DNA of 64,000 bases from Platynereis dumerilii (lineage: Eukaryota; Annelida; Polychaeta; Phyllodocida; Nereididae), in assembly GCA_026936325.1 (NCBI GenBank), contig JAPTHN010000075.1, forward strand, positions 682,001 through 746,000. Reading direction: 5' to 3'. Positions within the stretch are counted from its first letter, which is position 1, and every line of letters starts with the position of its first letter. The notes below the pieces were generated by a model. That model did no database searches. It was not told the origin of the DNA and was given only the letters and a program-made list of their open reading frames with translations. Shown piece by piece: positions 28,244 to 34,507 of the stretch. The position numbers were made by a program, and so were the translations under genes.

Positions 28244-31200
28244 CTAAGTCTATCTACAAGCAGCTGTTAAAGTGCTTGCACGTTATTTTTATATGATGGT
28301 GCTTTTATTTTGTTATCTGTACATCTTTACTTTTTTGTAATCTCATGTTTAATGAGGCTAATAAAATCGTATGTCTTATGTCTAAAAGCATTGTGTGACA
28401 CTTCCAAGATATTCTGATAATCTGGCATGCCAATTGCAATGATTTGATATTTCATCTTGACACTGCTCAATTAATAATTCCAATCATGAGATACTACCTG
28501 CCAACTCAAGCCAATTGAGCGTATCAATTGATATCTTCTTTGACACTGCTCAATGAGCAAAAGCAATCATTACACACTACCTGCCAAACTTCTGTGAATG
28601 TGCCACTGCTTAATAAATAGTATTATATTATTAGTATATAAAGACCAGCTTTGGTATCTTTCAGTCAGTGTACAACAAGACATGCTTTCAGAAAAAAAGA
28701 GGGTATCATGAGAAAAACATGAGGCTTTTTTAAGTACATCTCAAGGAAATAAGGTATATTAAAAATGATCTTATGTTATAATTTCTACTGAGAATAGTGA
28801 TCTTGTGTTTGTTTTTGTTTTTAAGCAGATGTCCATTAGCAACTTCCCATCCTACTAGGCTAGCCTAGAATGTATATCATATGCTCAGAGACAATTTTTA
28901 AAGTTGGGACTCACCTGGTACTTATATTAGAAAAGACTAAAATCATGCTAATATCTGTAGAGGGAGCATTTAATAATCTCAATTCACATAAAATAAATAA
29001 ATAAATTGAAATTTCTTAAATTTGTTATATTTTAAATTAAAGGATTGTAGCGAGTAATCATTAGGGTAGTTATTCACTAAAATTCCTAAATCAAGAAAAT
29101 GTCAAAATGACGTTTTAGAAGCATTAGTAGCGTTGGTTAATTCAGTTAAAATCACTGATTGCTCCCCGGCGATCCCACTAGCGATAACCCAACGGGATCC
29201 CAAACAGCACCACTGGTTGCGCTCGCCGCCTGAGTGTTGCGCGAACGTCACATTCCCAAGGGGAGGAGTGCGTGGATTGGCTTTCCTGCTCCTTAATTAC
29301 GATTGTCAGCTATTCCTTTCAGTCATAAATCGCCCGCAAAGTGGTTTTCCGATTGTTGCTGACGATGTAGATGATGTGAGAGGCAAATCTGCATTACGGT
29401 ATTTCGAATTTCTGATTTTCGCGGACTTTTTCTCACTTGTCATTGTAGGAGGTAGTCGTTCATGAACGACTACCTAAAAATAGGCAGTTGCAGTAAAAAA
29501 TCCTGATTCTAAAGAGACTAAAATGGTTATTCTAGTCCAAAGGGAAGTGTCGGAAAAAAATCGGAGAGAAAAAGTCACTGTTCTGGCCAATCAGAGGCAG
29601 TGGGGTAATTCATTCAACATTTCTGTTTCCTGTTTTGCCGTGACCATCAACAGAGAAGACACAGCTTGGACTAAACTACAAATCTGTAATCAGGGCTAGG
29701 GCATTCGTGGGGTATTGTTTGATGATTACTAGGATTGAGATAGTTCACTAAATGGGAGTTCCTCATACGTTTTTCGGGAATATTTGATATGATACCACAG
29801 TGGTGAGTGCTGTTGTTTTGAATCAGTTGTCATTTCGTCAAAACATCATAATGTCTTCTCAAAACTGACGGTTATGTGATGTCTGCACTGTTTATAGGCA
29901 ATTTCTTTTCTTACAGTGCTTAATAGCCAAGAACAACACAAAAACGTTGATGCGCACAAATCTACGATGTATTTGTTATTCATTTAAGCAACTTGTTACA
30001 TTGTAACAAGTCATAAATTGGCACATCAGACGTGCGTCATTAAATAGAGTCAATCGCTCTCTCGTCATGAGTGACTAGTATAACGAGTTTTCGTACCGAA
30101 AACTCGTTAAAAACCTTCTCATATCAACAACAATATTTATTTAATTACAGAGTATTATTTTGAAATATTTAACAAATTATTTAGTTGCACCATGTGATGT
30201 AATTTGATGACAGCTCAGACAGCATGATTATGAATTAGCCAATTATGGCACCACAAAATTAAGACAAAACTTTAAGTGAAAGCAAAAAACTCCTAAGCAA
30301 ATACTAAGCATAAAAAACACTAGTTGATAACAATTACAAATAGGAGTGATATAATTTGAATCGGCAAGGCAAATATATATATGATGATGATATCTATAAT
30401 TTAGTTTTTTCGGTGCTTGTAAAAGTAGTTTTAACTTTATCGGTCCCAAACTAGTTTCAATTGCTACATCAGTCTGGTCATAGCTTCTGAAATATTTCAG
30501 TAAGATCTTGAGAGAATGATAAACGCTATTTGAATTCAGAGCTCTTTTTTCTTTAATTTCACAAAAAACATTTGTATATTCTACAGATTTCAAGAGACCT
30601 TTTTACAGGATGTGAAATGAGTGAAGGTCAAAACTGGTTTTTTTATACGTACTGTTACACAACTAAAACATTATAAAATTTGTTCTACTAGCACTTCAAA
30701 ATTTGTAACATCTTCCATTACTTTAGAGGACATATTTCATCATTTTTAAGGACATATTTCATCACTTTTGAGGACATATTTCATCATTTTTTAGGACATA
30801 TTTCATCACTTTTGAGGACATATTTCATCATTTTTGAGGACAAATTAATTTTTCGAGCAAATACGGTATTGCTTGTAGATATTATAGATACACCAAACCA
30901 CAGAGAATGCAATTACAATGCACTGAACAGTGAACAAGACTTCACACTTAATAACTCTTCTGTTCATTCATGCAAGTTATGTACTGGTAAACCACCTTTG
31001 CCCCTAAGTCATAGTATTTTCTTGTGTTATGACAATAAAACAATTTTTGTTGCCAAAAAGAATTTAACCTTTGGTTAGAAACTTGTTAACCAATTATTAG
31101 GTGGTTGATCTGTGGTTCAGGGTCAGGGGGTATGTCATTTCAGTCAACTAATATATATAGGAGTTGGTGGACTGACTGACATGCAATTTTTGTATTCTGT

Positions 31201-31991
31201 TTTTTAGGGTCTTTTCCTCTATTTTTAGGATGTTTTATTAGTCAGTAGTAATACAACTACACAATAAATCAAGCTGTGTTCAGATAATAACGGAGGTTTG
31301 TGTTATTGTGGCAAGAAAAAATATGACAGTACAAAGAGTACAATGCTGTGCTCTCAGTGCATAGACTTAGTAGTACAGTGGTAAATTGTCCGAGTTGGCC
31401 AAGGTACATTCAGTTCATCGGGGGAAGTGTCAGAGTTCGACGTTCAGGGATAAAACCTTAGTAAACTTCTTGTTTGCTTACAACATTTAAAGAAAGTACA
31501 CTCGGTCTTTAACAACAGCAACTGGATAGCCCGCTGGTTTGGTATCATAATCACAATTGAAAATTCATGATTTTTAGTGTCAGGCATTGATGAATCGCAA
31601 TCAACAATATCAAGTCTTAACATGCTTGACTCTTAACTTAAGTGGCTTCACAGAAGTTCACACCTTGATCAGTCAATTGCAATCTAATTATGCCTACTTT
31701 GGGGAAAATATATAAACTGCCTTCTCAGTTTCTCTGCTTATCAGCTGAACGTTATTAGCAATCAGAATAACTATTCCTGAATGATTGAGACAAGTATCCT
31801 CTCAATTCCAGTTAATTCTATAACCCTACCACACAAATCAATTTCTTTAAAATATTCAAACTTTCAAAGAAAGATTTAATACCTGCGACAGAGGGTTCCC
31901 CTGCCTTGGCCTCCTGCAGCCAGAGGGCGGAGGTACGCAGACCGCGACAGGCCCGTGCCGAGTGGGTGGCAGCCCTTTGGATCTGGAACAT
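4097..31991 (-). CDS. NNT: NAD(P) transhydrogenase, mitochondrial (complete gene, 19 coding exons)
   Basis: Inner-membrane proton pump that uses the proton-motive force to transfer hydride from NADH to NADP+, making matrix NADPH. The exons (high to low coordinate) are 31991-31883, 20433-20204, 19766-19605, 19238-19151, 18878-18691, 16902-16747, 16276-16004, 15417-15255, 14906-14835, 11943-11713, 11390-11211, 10511-10404, 10009-9882, 9484-9367, 7142-6954, 6697-6546, 6031-5767, 5106-4895 and 4246-4097. They total 3174 nt, or 1057 aa plus stop, against 1086 in human. Residues 1 to about 35 are an Arg-rich presequence. About 37-402 is NAD(H)-binding domain I, with GGGVAG at 214-219. About 403-456 is the proline/alanine linker and first hydrophobic stretch. 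About 457-849 is membrane domain II. About 850-1057 is NADP(H)-binding domain III, with [11 protein letters not shown] at 902-912, then [14 protein letters not shown] and [10 protein letters not shown]. All phases are consistent and no defect was seen. Recognition is by memory of the human protein and is very secure. Confidence 0.98.
4437..4625 (-). repeat. SINE copy in NNT last intron
   Basis: Diverged but nearly full-length minus-orientation copy. Recognisable parts are the middle (CCCAACATAGGTCCAGGTGA) and the B-box region as GGATTTGAACCTGGGACC. Confidence 0.75.
4895..5106 (-). CDS. NNT: NNT coding exon 18 (domain III)
   Basis: Encodes [20 protein letters not shown], then [20 protein letters not shown] and [16 protein letters not shown] lies in the loop that closes over NADP(H) during hydride transfer. 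Confidence 0.98.
5388..5565 (-). repeat. Old SINE copy in NNT intron
   Basis: Strongly diverged minus-orientation copy, with GTGGTAGGCTAATCAGCACA and GGAATTGAACATGAGACCCA still matching body and B box. Confidence 0.6.
5571..5700 (-). repeat. SINE copy, 3' half
   Basis: GGATGGATGATTAGGGCTTT through TGACAGGAGGAGGGCACAAC is the 3' part of the family in minus orientation, next to an older copy. Confidence 0.8.
5767..6031 (-). CDS. NNT: NNT coding exon 17 (domain III, NADP-binding)
   Basis: Encodes residues 850-937: [40 protein letters not shown] and [10 protein letters not shown]. The [10 protein letters not shown] loop is the modified Rossmann fingerprint for NADP(H). Confidence 0.98.
6071..6185 (-). 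repeat. SINE copy, 3' half
   Basis: ATGGATGGATGGAGGATTGG and ATTTATGCACTCATAAGCCA match the tail half in minus orientation, just upstream of NNT coding exon 17. Confidence 0.75.
6546..6697 (-). CDS. NNT: NNT coding exon 16 (end of domain II)
   Basis: Encodes [40 protein letters not shown] and [28 protein letters not shown] is the best-conserved run in transhydrogenases. Donor gtaagt. Confidence 0.98.
6954..7142 (-). CDS. NNT: NNT coding exon 15 (domain II)
   Basis: Encodes [20 protein letters not shown] through [19 protein letters not shown] and SAVMGVTLT-like motifs fix the position in the membrane domain. Confidence 0.97.
7312..9118. mobile_element. Possible composite DNA element in NNT intron 14
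   Basis: AACCGGCC near the left end (TTTAACCGGCCAAAGCCGGT) recurs in reverse complement at the right end (CCAAAGGCCGGTTTTG). The stretch holds the 128-bp tandem array and no coding capacity. Whether it is one element is inferred from the short inverted ends only. Confidence 0.35.
8361..8960. repeat. Tandem array of ~128-bp units with AAGATGGC motifs
   Basis: Units start at 8361, 8488, 8617, 8744 and 8875 (the last partial). Each begins AGTATTTCACTTGGATTTAT or a variant and carries CCAAGATGGCTGCCAAAATG then GCCACCATATTTTGAATTGC. By eye, copies are about 85% alike except the last. Confidence 0.92.
9367..9484 (-). CDS. NNT: NNT coding exon 14 (domain II)
   Basis: Encodes [20 protein letters not shown] then [30 protein letters not shown] is strongly conserved. 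It ends in phase 1. Confidence 0.97.
9755..9825 (-). repeat. SINE tail fragment
   Basis: GGGGCCATACGACCTGTATT then TATGCACC matches only the tail of the SINE in minus orientation. Confidence 0.55.
9882..10009 (-). CDS. NNT: NNT coding exon 13 (domain II)
   Basis: Encodes [20 protein letters not shown] then [27 protein letters not shown] is a family signature. The 3' boundary was set by splice phase (128 nt) and may be off by one base. Confidence 0.95.
10404..10511 (-). CDS. NNT: NNT coding exon 12 (domain II)
   Basis: Encodes [20 protein letters not shown] then [16 protein letters not shown]. The GNALGMIGV motif is typical of the membrane domain. Phase 1 at both ends. Confidence 0.97.
11211..11390 (-). 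CDS. NNT: NNT coding exon 11 (domain II)
   Basis: Encodes [20 protein letters not shown] through [20 protein letters not shown]. Hydrophobic helices are joined by short loops. Acceptor gcag, donor gtgagt. Confidence 0.97.
11543..11625. mobile_element. Terminal fragment of a hAT-like element
   Basis: TAGGGCTATCACGATTACAG resembles the outer end of hAT-type MITEs, and GATTAATCG follows. A matching second end is not clear. Confidence 0.35.
11713..11943 (-). CDS. NNT: NNT coding exon 10 (domain II)
   Basis: Encodes [31 protein letters not shown], and the membrane segments up to [16 protein letters not shown]. It contains the His and Asn ([15 protein letters not shown]) of the proton pathway. 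Confidence 0.98.
12522..13571. repeat. 22-bp minisatellite, ~48 units, in NNT intron 9
   Basis: The unit is GGGGTATGTCCCCATGTCCG plus CG, with variant blocks: CCGAGAGG about 12660-12745, TGCGCGG about 12790-12830, CATGCCCGCGG about 12841-12945, and TCCCCGGG about 13080-13165 and 13340-13560. The period of 22 is not a multiple of 3 and the unit lacks stop codons on both strands, so all six frames are open for over 330 codons. The reading frames are by-products of the repeat, not genes. Confidence 0.97.
13612..13880. repeat. Repeated ATATTAAATGGTCGCCCCC motif next to the minisatellite
   Basis: AGATATTAAATGGTYGCCCC, usually followed by CTTAG, appears at about 13613, 13680, 13709, 13738 and 13849. 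It is interleaved with a (TATG)n tract at about 13786-13820. A sixth similar copy sits at about 22650. Confidence 0.8.
13940..14108. repeat. (TATC)n tract and 13-bp CATCATTGACTTC array
   Basis: A short (TATC)n run at 13940-13965 is followed from 13970 by about ten copies of CATCATTGACTTC. Two variant units create TGACTCA (AP-1-like) at 14028-14034 and 14066-14072. It is a simple tandem repeat with no unique spacers, so it is not a CRISPR array. Confidence 0.9.
14612..14667 (-). repeat. SINE tail fragment
   Basis: GAATGGATGATTGGTACTTT then CCTGTATTTATGCACTTGGT: a tail fragment of the family, minus orientation. Confidence 0.7.
14835..14906 (-). CDS. NNT: NNT coding exon 9 (domain II, short exon)
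   Basis: This 72-nt exon encodes [20 protein letters not shown] then GIV. The [18 protein letters not shown] segment, which spans the next junction, is almost invariant in animal NNTs. Confidence 0.95.
15255..15417 (-). CDS. NNT: NNT coding exon 8 (interdomain linker)
   Basis: Encodes residues 403-456. A Pro/Ala-rich linker ([20 protein letters not shown]) is followed by the amphipathic [20 protein letters not shown], leading to membrane domain II. The linker is the least conserved part of the gene. Confidence 0.95.
16004..16276 (-). CDS. NNT: NNT coding exon 7 (end of domain I)
   Basis: Encodes residues 312-402, including [40 protein letters not shown] and [10 protein letters not shown]. 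The human protein has a longer insert before the VVRGSI segment; the shorter form here lacks no conserved core. Confidence 0.98.
16747..16902 (-). CDS. NNT: NNT coding exon 6 (domain I)
   Basis: Encodes residues 260-311: [20 protein letters not shown], then [20 protein letters not shown]. The GGYAKEMS mobile-loop region and the STALIPGK motif are diagnostic of the family. Confidence 0.98.
17262..17365 (-). repeat. Dispersed ~100-bp repeat (copy 1)
   Basis: Its complement contains CATTTCGTCCCTGTGGGACA and GATGATCCCTTATCCTATGC, which aligns with 43257-43350 at roughly 65-70% by eye. A shorter related piece is at about 12160-12215 (GCTGTCCCACAGGGACTAAA). Confidence 0.6.
18430..18634 (-). repeat. 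Full-length SINE copy in NNT intron
   Basis: Minus orientation. On the minus strand it reads tRNA-like head with A box (GGTCTAGTGGTAGAGTGCTA), a diverged B box, body, then TAATTAGCCTATCTGATGCA and the GGATG-type tail. About 205 bp. Confidence 0.9.
18691..18878 (-). CDS. NNT: NNT coding exon 5 (NAD-binding Rossmann core)
   Basis: Encodes residues 197-259: [20 protein letters not shown] followed by [21 protein letters not shown]. The GGGVAG loop at 214-219 binds the NAD(H) pyrophosphate, and the Asp in RGFDTR is the usual adenosine-ribose contact. Confidence 0.98.
19151..19238 (-). CDS. NNT: NNT coding exon 4 (domain I)
   Basis: Encodes [20 protein letters not shown] and NNFGRFFT, matching the [12 protein letters not shown] signature of transhydrogenases. 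It ends in phase 1 and completes Gly197 with the next exon. Confidence 0.97.
19605..19766 (-). CDS. NNT: NNT coding exon 3 (domain I)
   Basis: Encodes residues 114-167, including [19 protein letters not shown] and [12 protein letters not shown], conserved in domain I. Exactly 54 codons between acag and gtac. Confidence 0.97.
20204..20433 (-). CDS. NNT: NNT coding exon 2 (start of domain I)
   Basis: Encodes residues 37-113, from [14 protein letters not shown] to GSDIILK. This is the start of the alanine-dehydrogenase-like NAD(H) domain, with the family signature [19 protein letters not shown]. Acceptor cag and donor gtg; it ends in phase 0. Confidence 0.97.
20852..20867. repeat. 16-bp perfect palindrome
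   Basis: ACCCCACGCGTGGGGT reads the same on both strands. It is GC-rich in an AT-rich setting and could be a protein-binding site; no function is known to me. Confidence 0.7.
21131..21315. mobile_element. hAT-like MITE, ~185 bp
   Basis: The left end TAGGGATGCACCGATACC and the right end, complement TAGGGATGTACTGATCCGAT, are imperfect inverted repeats of a type common in animal hAT MITEs. The interior is rich in GATACCGAT. No exact 8-bp duplication is visible, so it is probably old. Confidence 0.75.
24098..24440. mobile_element. MITE with 66-bp inverted ends (Tc1/mariner-like by TA ends)
   Basis: The arms at 24098-24163 and 24375-24440 are inverted copies that differ at one base by eye (TAGTGGAACTCTCCTTTTTC outward). 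TA at both ends fits a TA target duplication. The interior is about 210 bp and noncoding. The arm identity suggests a recent insertion or gene conversion between arms. Confidence 0.85.
24551..25492. mobile_element. ~940-bp nonautonomous element with GGGGCACGTTGGAC ends
   Basis: The left end GTAGCGGAGACCGGGGCACG and the complement of the right end GTAGGGGAGACCGGGCACAT form inverted ends. GGTCCAACGTGCC occurs several times inside. No transposase coding was seen. A second end copy lies at 58655-58760. Confidence 0.75.
26775..26926. mobile_element. Small hAT MITE (152 bp), copy 1
   Basis: CAGTACCGTATTTAC to TATATACGCCCCTG, flanked on both sides by GAAGGAAG (8 bp, but within a GA-rich tract, so weaker evidence). 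The interior GGACATTGGGCCATGCCCCC and GAAGCGCCCCGTATTCACCC match 57930-58085. Confidence 0.8.
27176..27260 (-). repeat. SINE fragment with internal deletion
   Basis: GGACGGATGATTGGCCCTTT followed by AAAATAGGCCCAGGTCGAAA: tail and middle parts joined, minus orientation. Confidence 0.55.
29450..29475. repeat. 26-bp perfect palindrome
   Basis: AGGTAGTCGTTCA followed directly by its exact complement TGAACGACTACCT. No loop. It sits at the edge of the CpG-richer stretch 29160-29470. Confidence 0.85.
30081..30109. repeat. Perfect hairpin, 13-bp arms and 3-nt loop
   Basis: TAACGAGTTTTCG, TAC, CGAAAACTCGTTA. It lies about 600 bp from the 26-bp palindrome, and both contain TCATGA-like cores nearby. 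They might be parts of one element. Confidence 0.8.
30723..30843. repeat. ~25-bp tandem array
   Basis: About five copies of GAGGACATATTTCATCATTT, alternating CATCATTTTT and CATCACTTTT ends. Confidence 0.9.
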
Positions 31992-32069
31992 GCTGCTGCC
32001 TTATATGGTGCTGCCCTTATATGGCACGACCCTATATGGCACAACTGCTGCTTTCCGCCTGTGCCCTAC
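31883..32069 (-). CDS. NNT: NNT exon 2: 5' UTR end plus first coding exon (mitochondrial presequence)
   Basis: The acceptor ttgcag precedes 32069, and the ATG is at 31991-31989. An in-frame TAA lies 9 nt before the ATG and there is no upstream ATG in the exon, so the start is well supported. Residues 1-36 begin [20 protein letters not shown], which is rich in Arg, Ala and Ser with no acidic residue: a typical matrix-targeting peptide, probably cleaved near residues 18-22. The last nucleotide G joins GC of the next exon to make Gly37, at the start of [14 protein letters not shown], as in other animal NNTs. The untranslated part carries three CArG-like motifs, listed separately. Confidence 0.93.
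31999..32039. promoter_or_regulatory. Three CArG-like motifs in the NNT 5' UTR
   Basis: CCTTATATGG occurs at 31999-32008 and 32015-32024, and CCCTATATGG at 32030-32039, spaced 15-16 bp apart. The first two fit the SRF consensus CC(A/T)6GG exactly; the third has one C in the core. They lie in transcribed leader just upstream of the NNT ATG. They could be intragenic SRF sites or a chance short tandem expansion. Confidence 0.4.
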
Positions 32070-32181
32070 CTGCAATGAAATATTAGACAGTTAATTTAAA
32101 ATTTAACAATCTATATGAAAACAACTTTAGGTGTCAGATGGTTCAATTGCAATAGTCACATCTGAGATCCCGGGTCAGAGA

Positions 32182-32929
32182 CAGGGCTTTGGAGTTACGT
32201 GAGTCGTCTCCGACTCCTATGACTCCCTGAAAACTGACTCCCGACTTTCCTGAATTTCGACTCCCAACTCCTCTTATTGGCATTATTGGACAAAAATACC
32301 ATCACAAGGTTAGCAGAAAGGATGGATGGATGATTGGGGCTTTATGTCCTGCATTTATGCACTTGGTAGGCTAATTAGGACAGAAGGAGGACAAGGCAAT
32401 GAGGTGAAGGATGATTGAAACAGTCGTCCAAGATAGGCTCAGGTGACCCGGCAAGAGCTGGATTCGAACCCTGGACCCAGCGATTGGCAGCCCAGCACGC
32501 TACCACTAGACCAACCCTCCTCCAGATCCCGGGTCAGAGGTCTACAGGGCTTTGGAGTTGGGCAGTAAGTGAGTCGACTCCCGAGACTCCCAGAAAACCG
32601 AATACGGACTCCCAACTCCTTAGGTCTCCTGAATTTTGACTCCCCGACTCCTCTTATCGGCATTATCGGACACAAATATCATGTGGCTAGCAAAAAGAAA
32701 ATATTGATACTTAAGATAATTAAATTTCGAATACAGTACATGGATATTTCCTTTTTTTTCGTCATGCTGAGAATTTTTTTTGAGGAGTCAGGACTCAGGA
32801 GTTACCCGATTCATTTTCGACTCCCAATTCCAGATTAAGTTTTGACTCTTGACTCCAACTGAATGGCTAAAAGTCATATTTTGACTCTCGACCCCAGTCA
32901 CTCCCATGACTCCCGACTTCCAAGCTCTG
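32182..32929. mobile_element. hAT-type element with internal duplication and inserted SINE
   Basis: The left end CAGGGCTTTGGAGT and the complement of the right end CAGAGCTTGGAAGTCGGG are inverted. The element is flanked by an exact 8-bp duplication GTCAGAGA at 32174-32181 and 32930-32937. The interior is rich in GACTCC. A block including left flank (GATCCCGGGTCAGAG) recurs at 32526, so a tandem duplication of about 360 bp happened after insertion. The SINE at 32320-32522 sits inside. Confidence 0.85.
32320..32522 (-). repeat. Full-length SINE copy inside a hAT-type element
   Basis: One of the best preserved copies. Its complement has TTGGTCTAGTGGTAGCGTGC (A box), GGTTCGAATCC (B box), GTCCTAATTAGCCTACC and (ATCC)n at the end. 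It interrupts the element at 32182-32929. Confidence 0.95.
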
Positions 32930-33742
32930 GTCAGAGATAGTGCCTGGAGCGTGTGAAGTGAATCCACTAGAGACGGATGCGAACCTTTGATGAAGCTGAT
33001 TTGCCCTGAGCGCTGTAAACTGAGCGAACCCTTCCCTCTGCATGTTCTGGTAAATACAATTTGGGGGGACCCAACTTGCCATTTGGGAATGCAAGAGAGT
33101 ATTTGAAAATCTGCCATTATTTGTTTGGACAGCCTGGAATGCCTCCTTACTCCTTACATGGCTTAGGTCAACTCACCATTGCTTCGCAACTCACCATTGT
33201 TTGGCAACTTTTTGACTTTACAGTACAATAATTTTTCATTGAAGCATGCCAATGCATGTTTAATTGATCAGAAATGTGTAGTGAATAGTTTTCAACATCT
33301 TTCATTGCTTCACCATTGTTCTTCTGTTATGGTGATGTTATACAATAACATCTTACAACCGATTGTTCATGAAGAACAATCCAAGTTTTTATTATATTGA
33401 ATTCATGCTGTTTCCAAGGTTGATAGTGATAAATATGAAAATAAAACATTCCATACATCGTACAGACTCTATTACAGAGGTTCCACTACACATTAAGTAC
33501 TCTAGTTTAATTTGTACTTCGCATGTCTCCTTACCTGTTTTTATTCTAAATGACTTTTTTTCCCATGTCTCTTTTATCATGTTTATGTTGCCAAATATCT
33601 ATTAAATTCTTATCATTATTTATATTTGGTACAAAAAGGCTGAAAAAGCCCACAGCTAGTGTTCTGGATTTATATATTTTAACCCGAATTCAAATAAATT
33701 TTACTTGACTGGAATTCGCAGATAACAAGACTTGTTTACCAT

Positions 33743-34507
33743 TAGGGCTTGGCGATATATCGTTTTCAAACCGAAATCGCGATATTACAACTTGCAATAT
33801 GCATATCGCCGAAATTTGCGAATTTCGGTTCCGCACGATCCGCATTTTAAGTGAAAATCCGCATCCCGCAGTCCGCACGATCCGCATTTTACGTCGTCCC
33901 GAAGTGCCGTGTTTTGAAATGTGGCTGCCATGCTGCTTCTGAACTCAGCATTTCCTAACTTTTAAAGGGCTAAAATGCCAATAAAACTTATTTCTTCCAT
34001 ATTTGCATGTTTGGAAGATACATCAGTATCTATTTGAAGTATTCACATGCTGATTATTGAAGATTAAGGTTTTCTTTCTTGAAATTTCACAGCTGGCTGC
34101 CAGCCATGCTTGATTCAATGATTGGGCCTGCTATCAATACACATTTTGAATGTTTTGAGGTTCAGATGGCTGTCAAGTTACTCAATTTGGTATTGTCTAT
34201 CTAATTGCACTTTACTGGTGTGTGTGACTTGAGTCTAATGACACTTCATCATGTTCATGCCAATTCACATGTTCAATTAGATAAGGCCTAAGATTAAGTG
34301 GCATTCGGATGCATTGCAGAGACAAAAATGATTGCCCTTGACCACATTTTTTGCTGCTTGAGCAACGGCTGTCAATCAGCATCGATATTGCAATAGATAG
34401 ATAGATATTGATATCGCATTTAATATCGATATCGCAATAAATATCGATATTGCAACTTTTTCTGCGTTATCGCATATCGCAAATTTTCTCAATATCGCCA
34501 AGCCCTA
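33743..34507. mobile_element. hAT-type MITE, 765 bp, with 8-bp duplication
   Basis: TAGGGCTTGGCGATAT at the left, AATATCGCCAAGCCCTA at the right, flanked by exact TTTACCAT duplications (33735-33742 and 34508-34515). Subterminal TATCG repeats lie at both ends. The interior is noncoding. Confidence 0.95.

Larger units (their letters stand above)
26570..28245. repeat. GA-rich tracts and (GATA)n microsatellite
   Basis: GGAAGGAATGAAGG-type runs at about 26570-26775 and 27985-28110, then about 30 GATA units at 28118-28242. The stretch between them is unremarkable apart from the MITE and a SINE fragment. Confidence 0.9.
20434..31882 (-). other. NNT: NNT intron 2 (11.4 kb): contents
   Basis: Contains no recognisable gene. 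In order it holds a perfect palindrome (20852-20867), a hAT-like MITE (21131-21315), a Tc1-like MITE (24098-24440), a CACGTTGGAC element (24551-25492), a small hAT MITE (26775-26926), GA-rich and (GATA)n tracts (26570-28245), a 26-bp palindrome (29450-29475), a hairpin (30081-30109) and a 26-bp tandem array (30723-30843). The stretch around 29160-29400 is more CpG-rich than its surroundings, but I find no coding signal in it. Confidence 0.8.
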
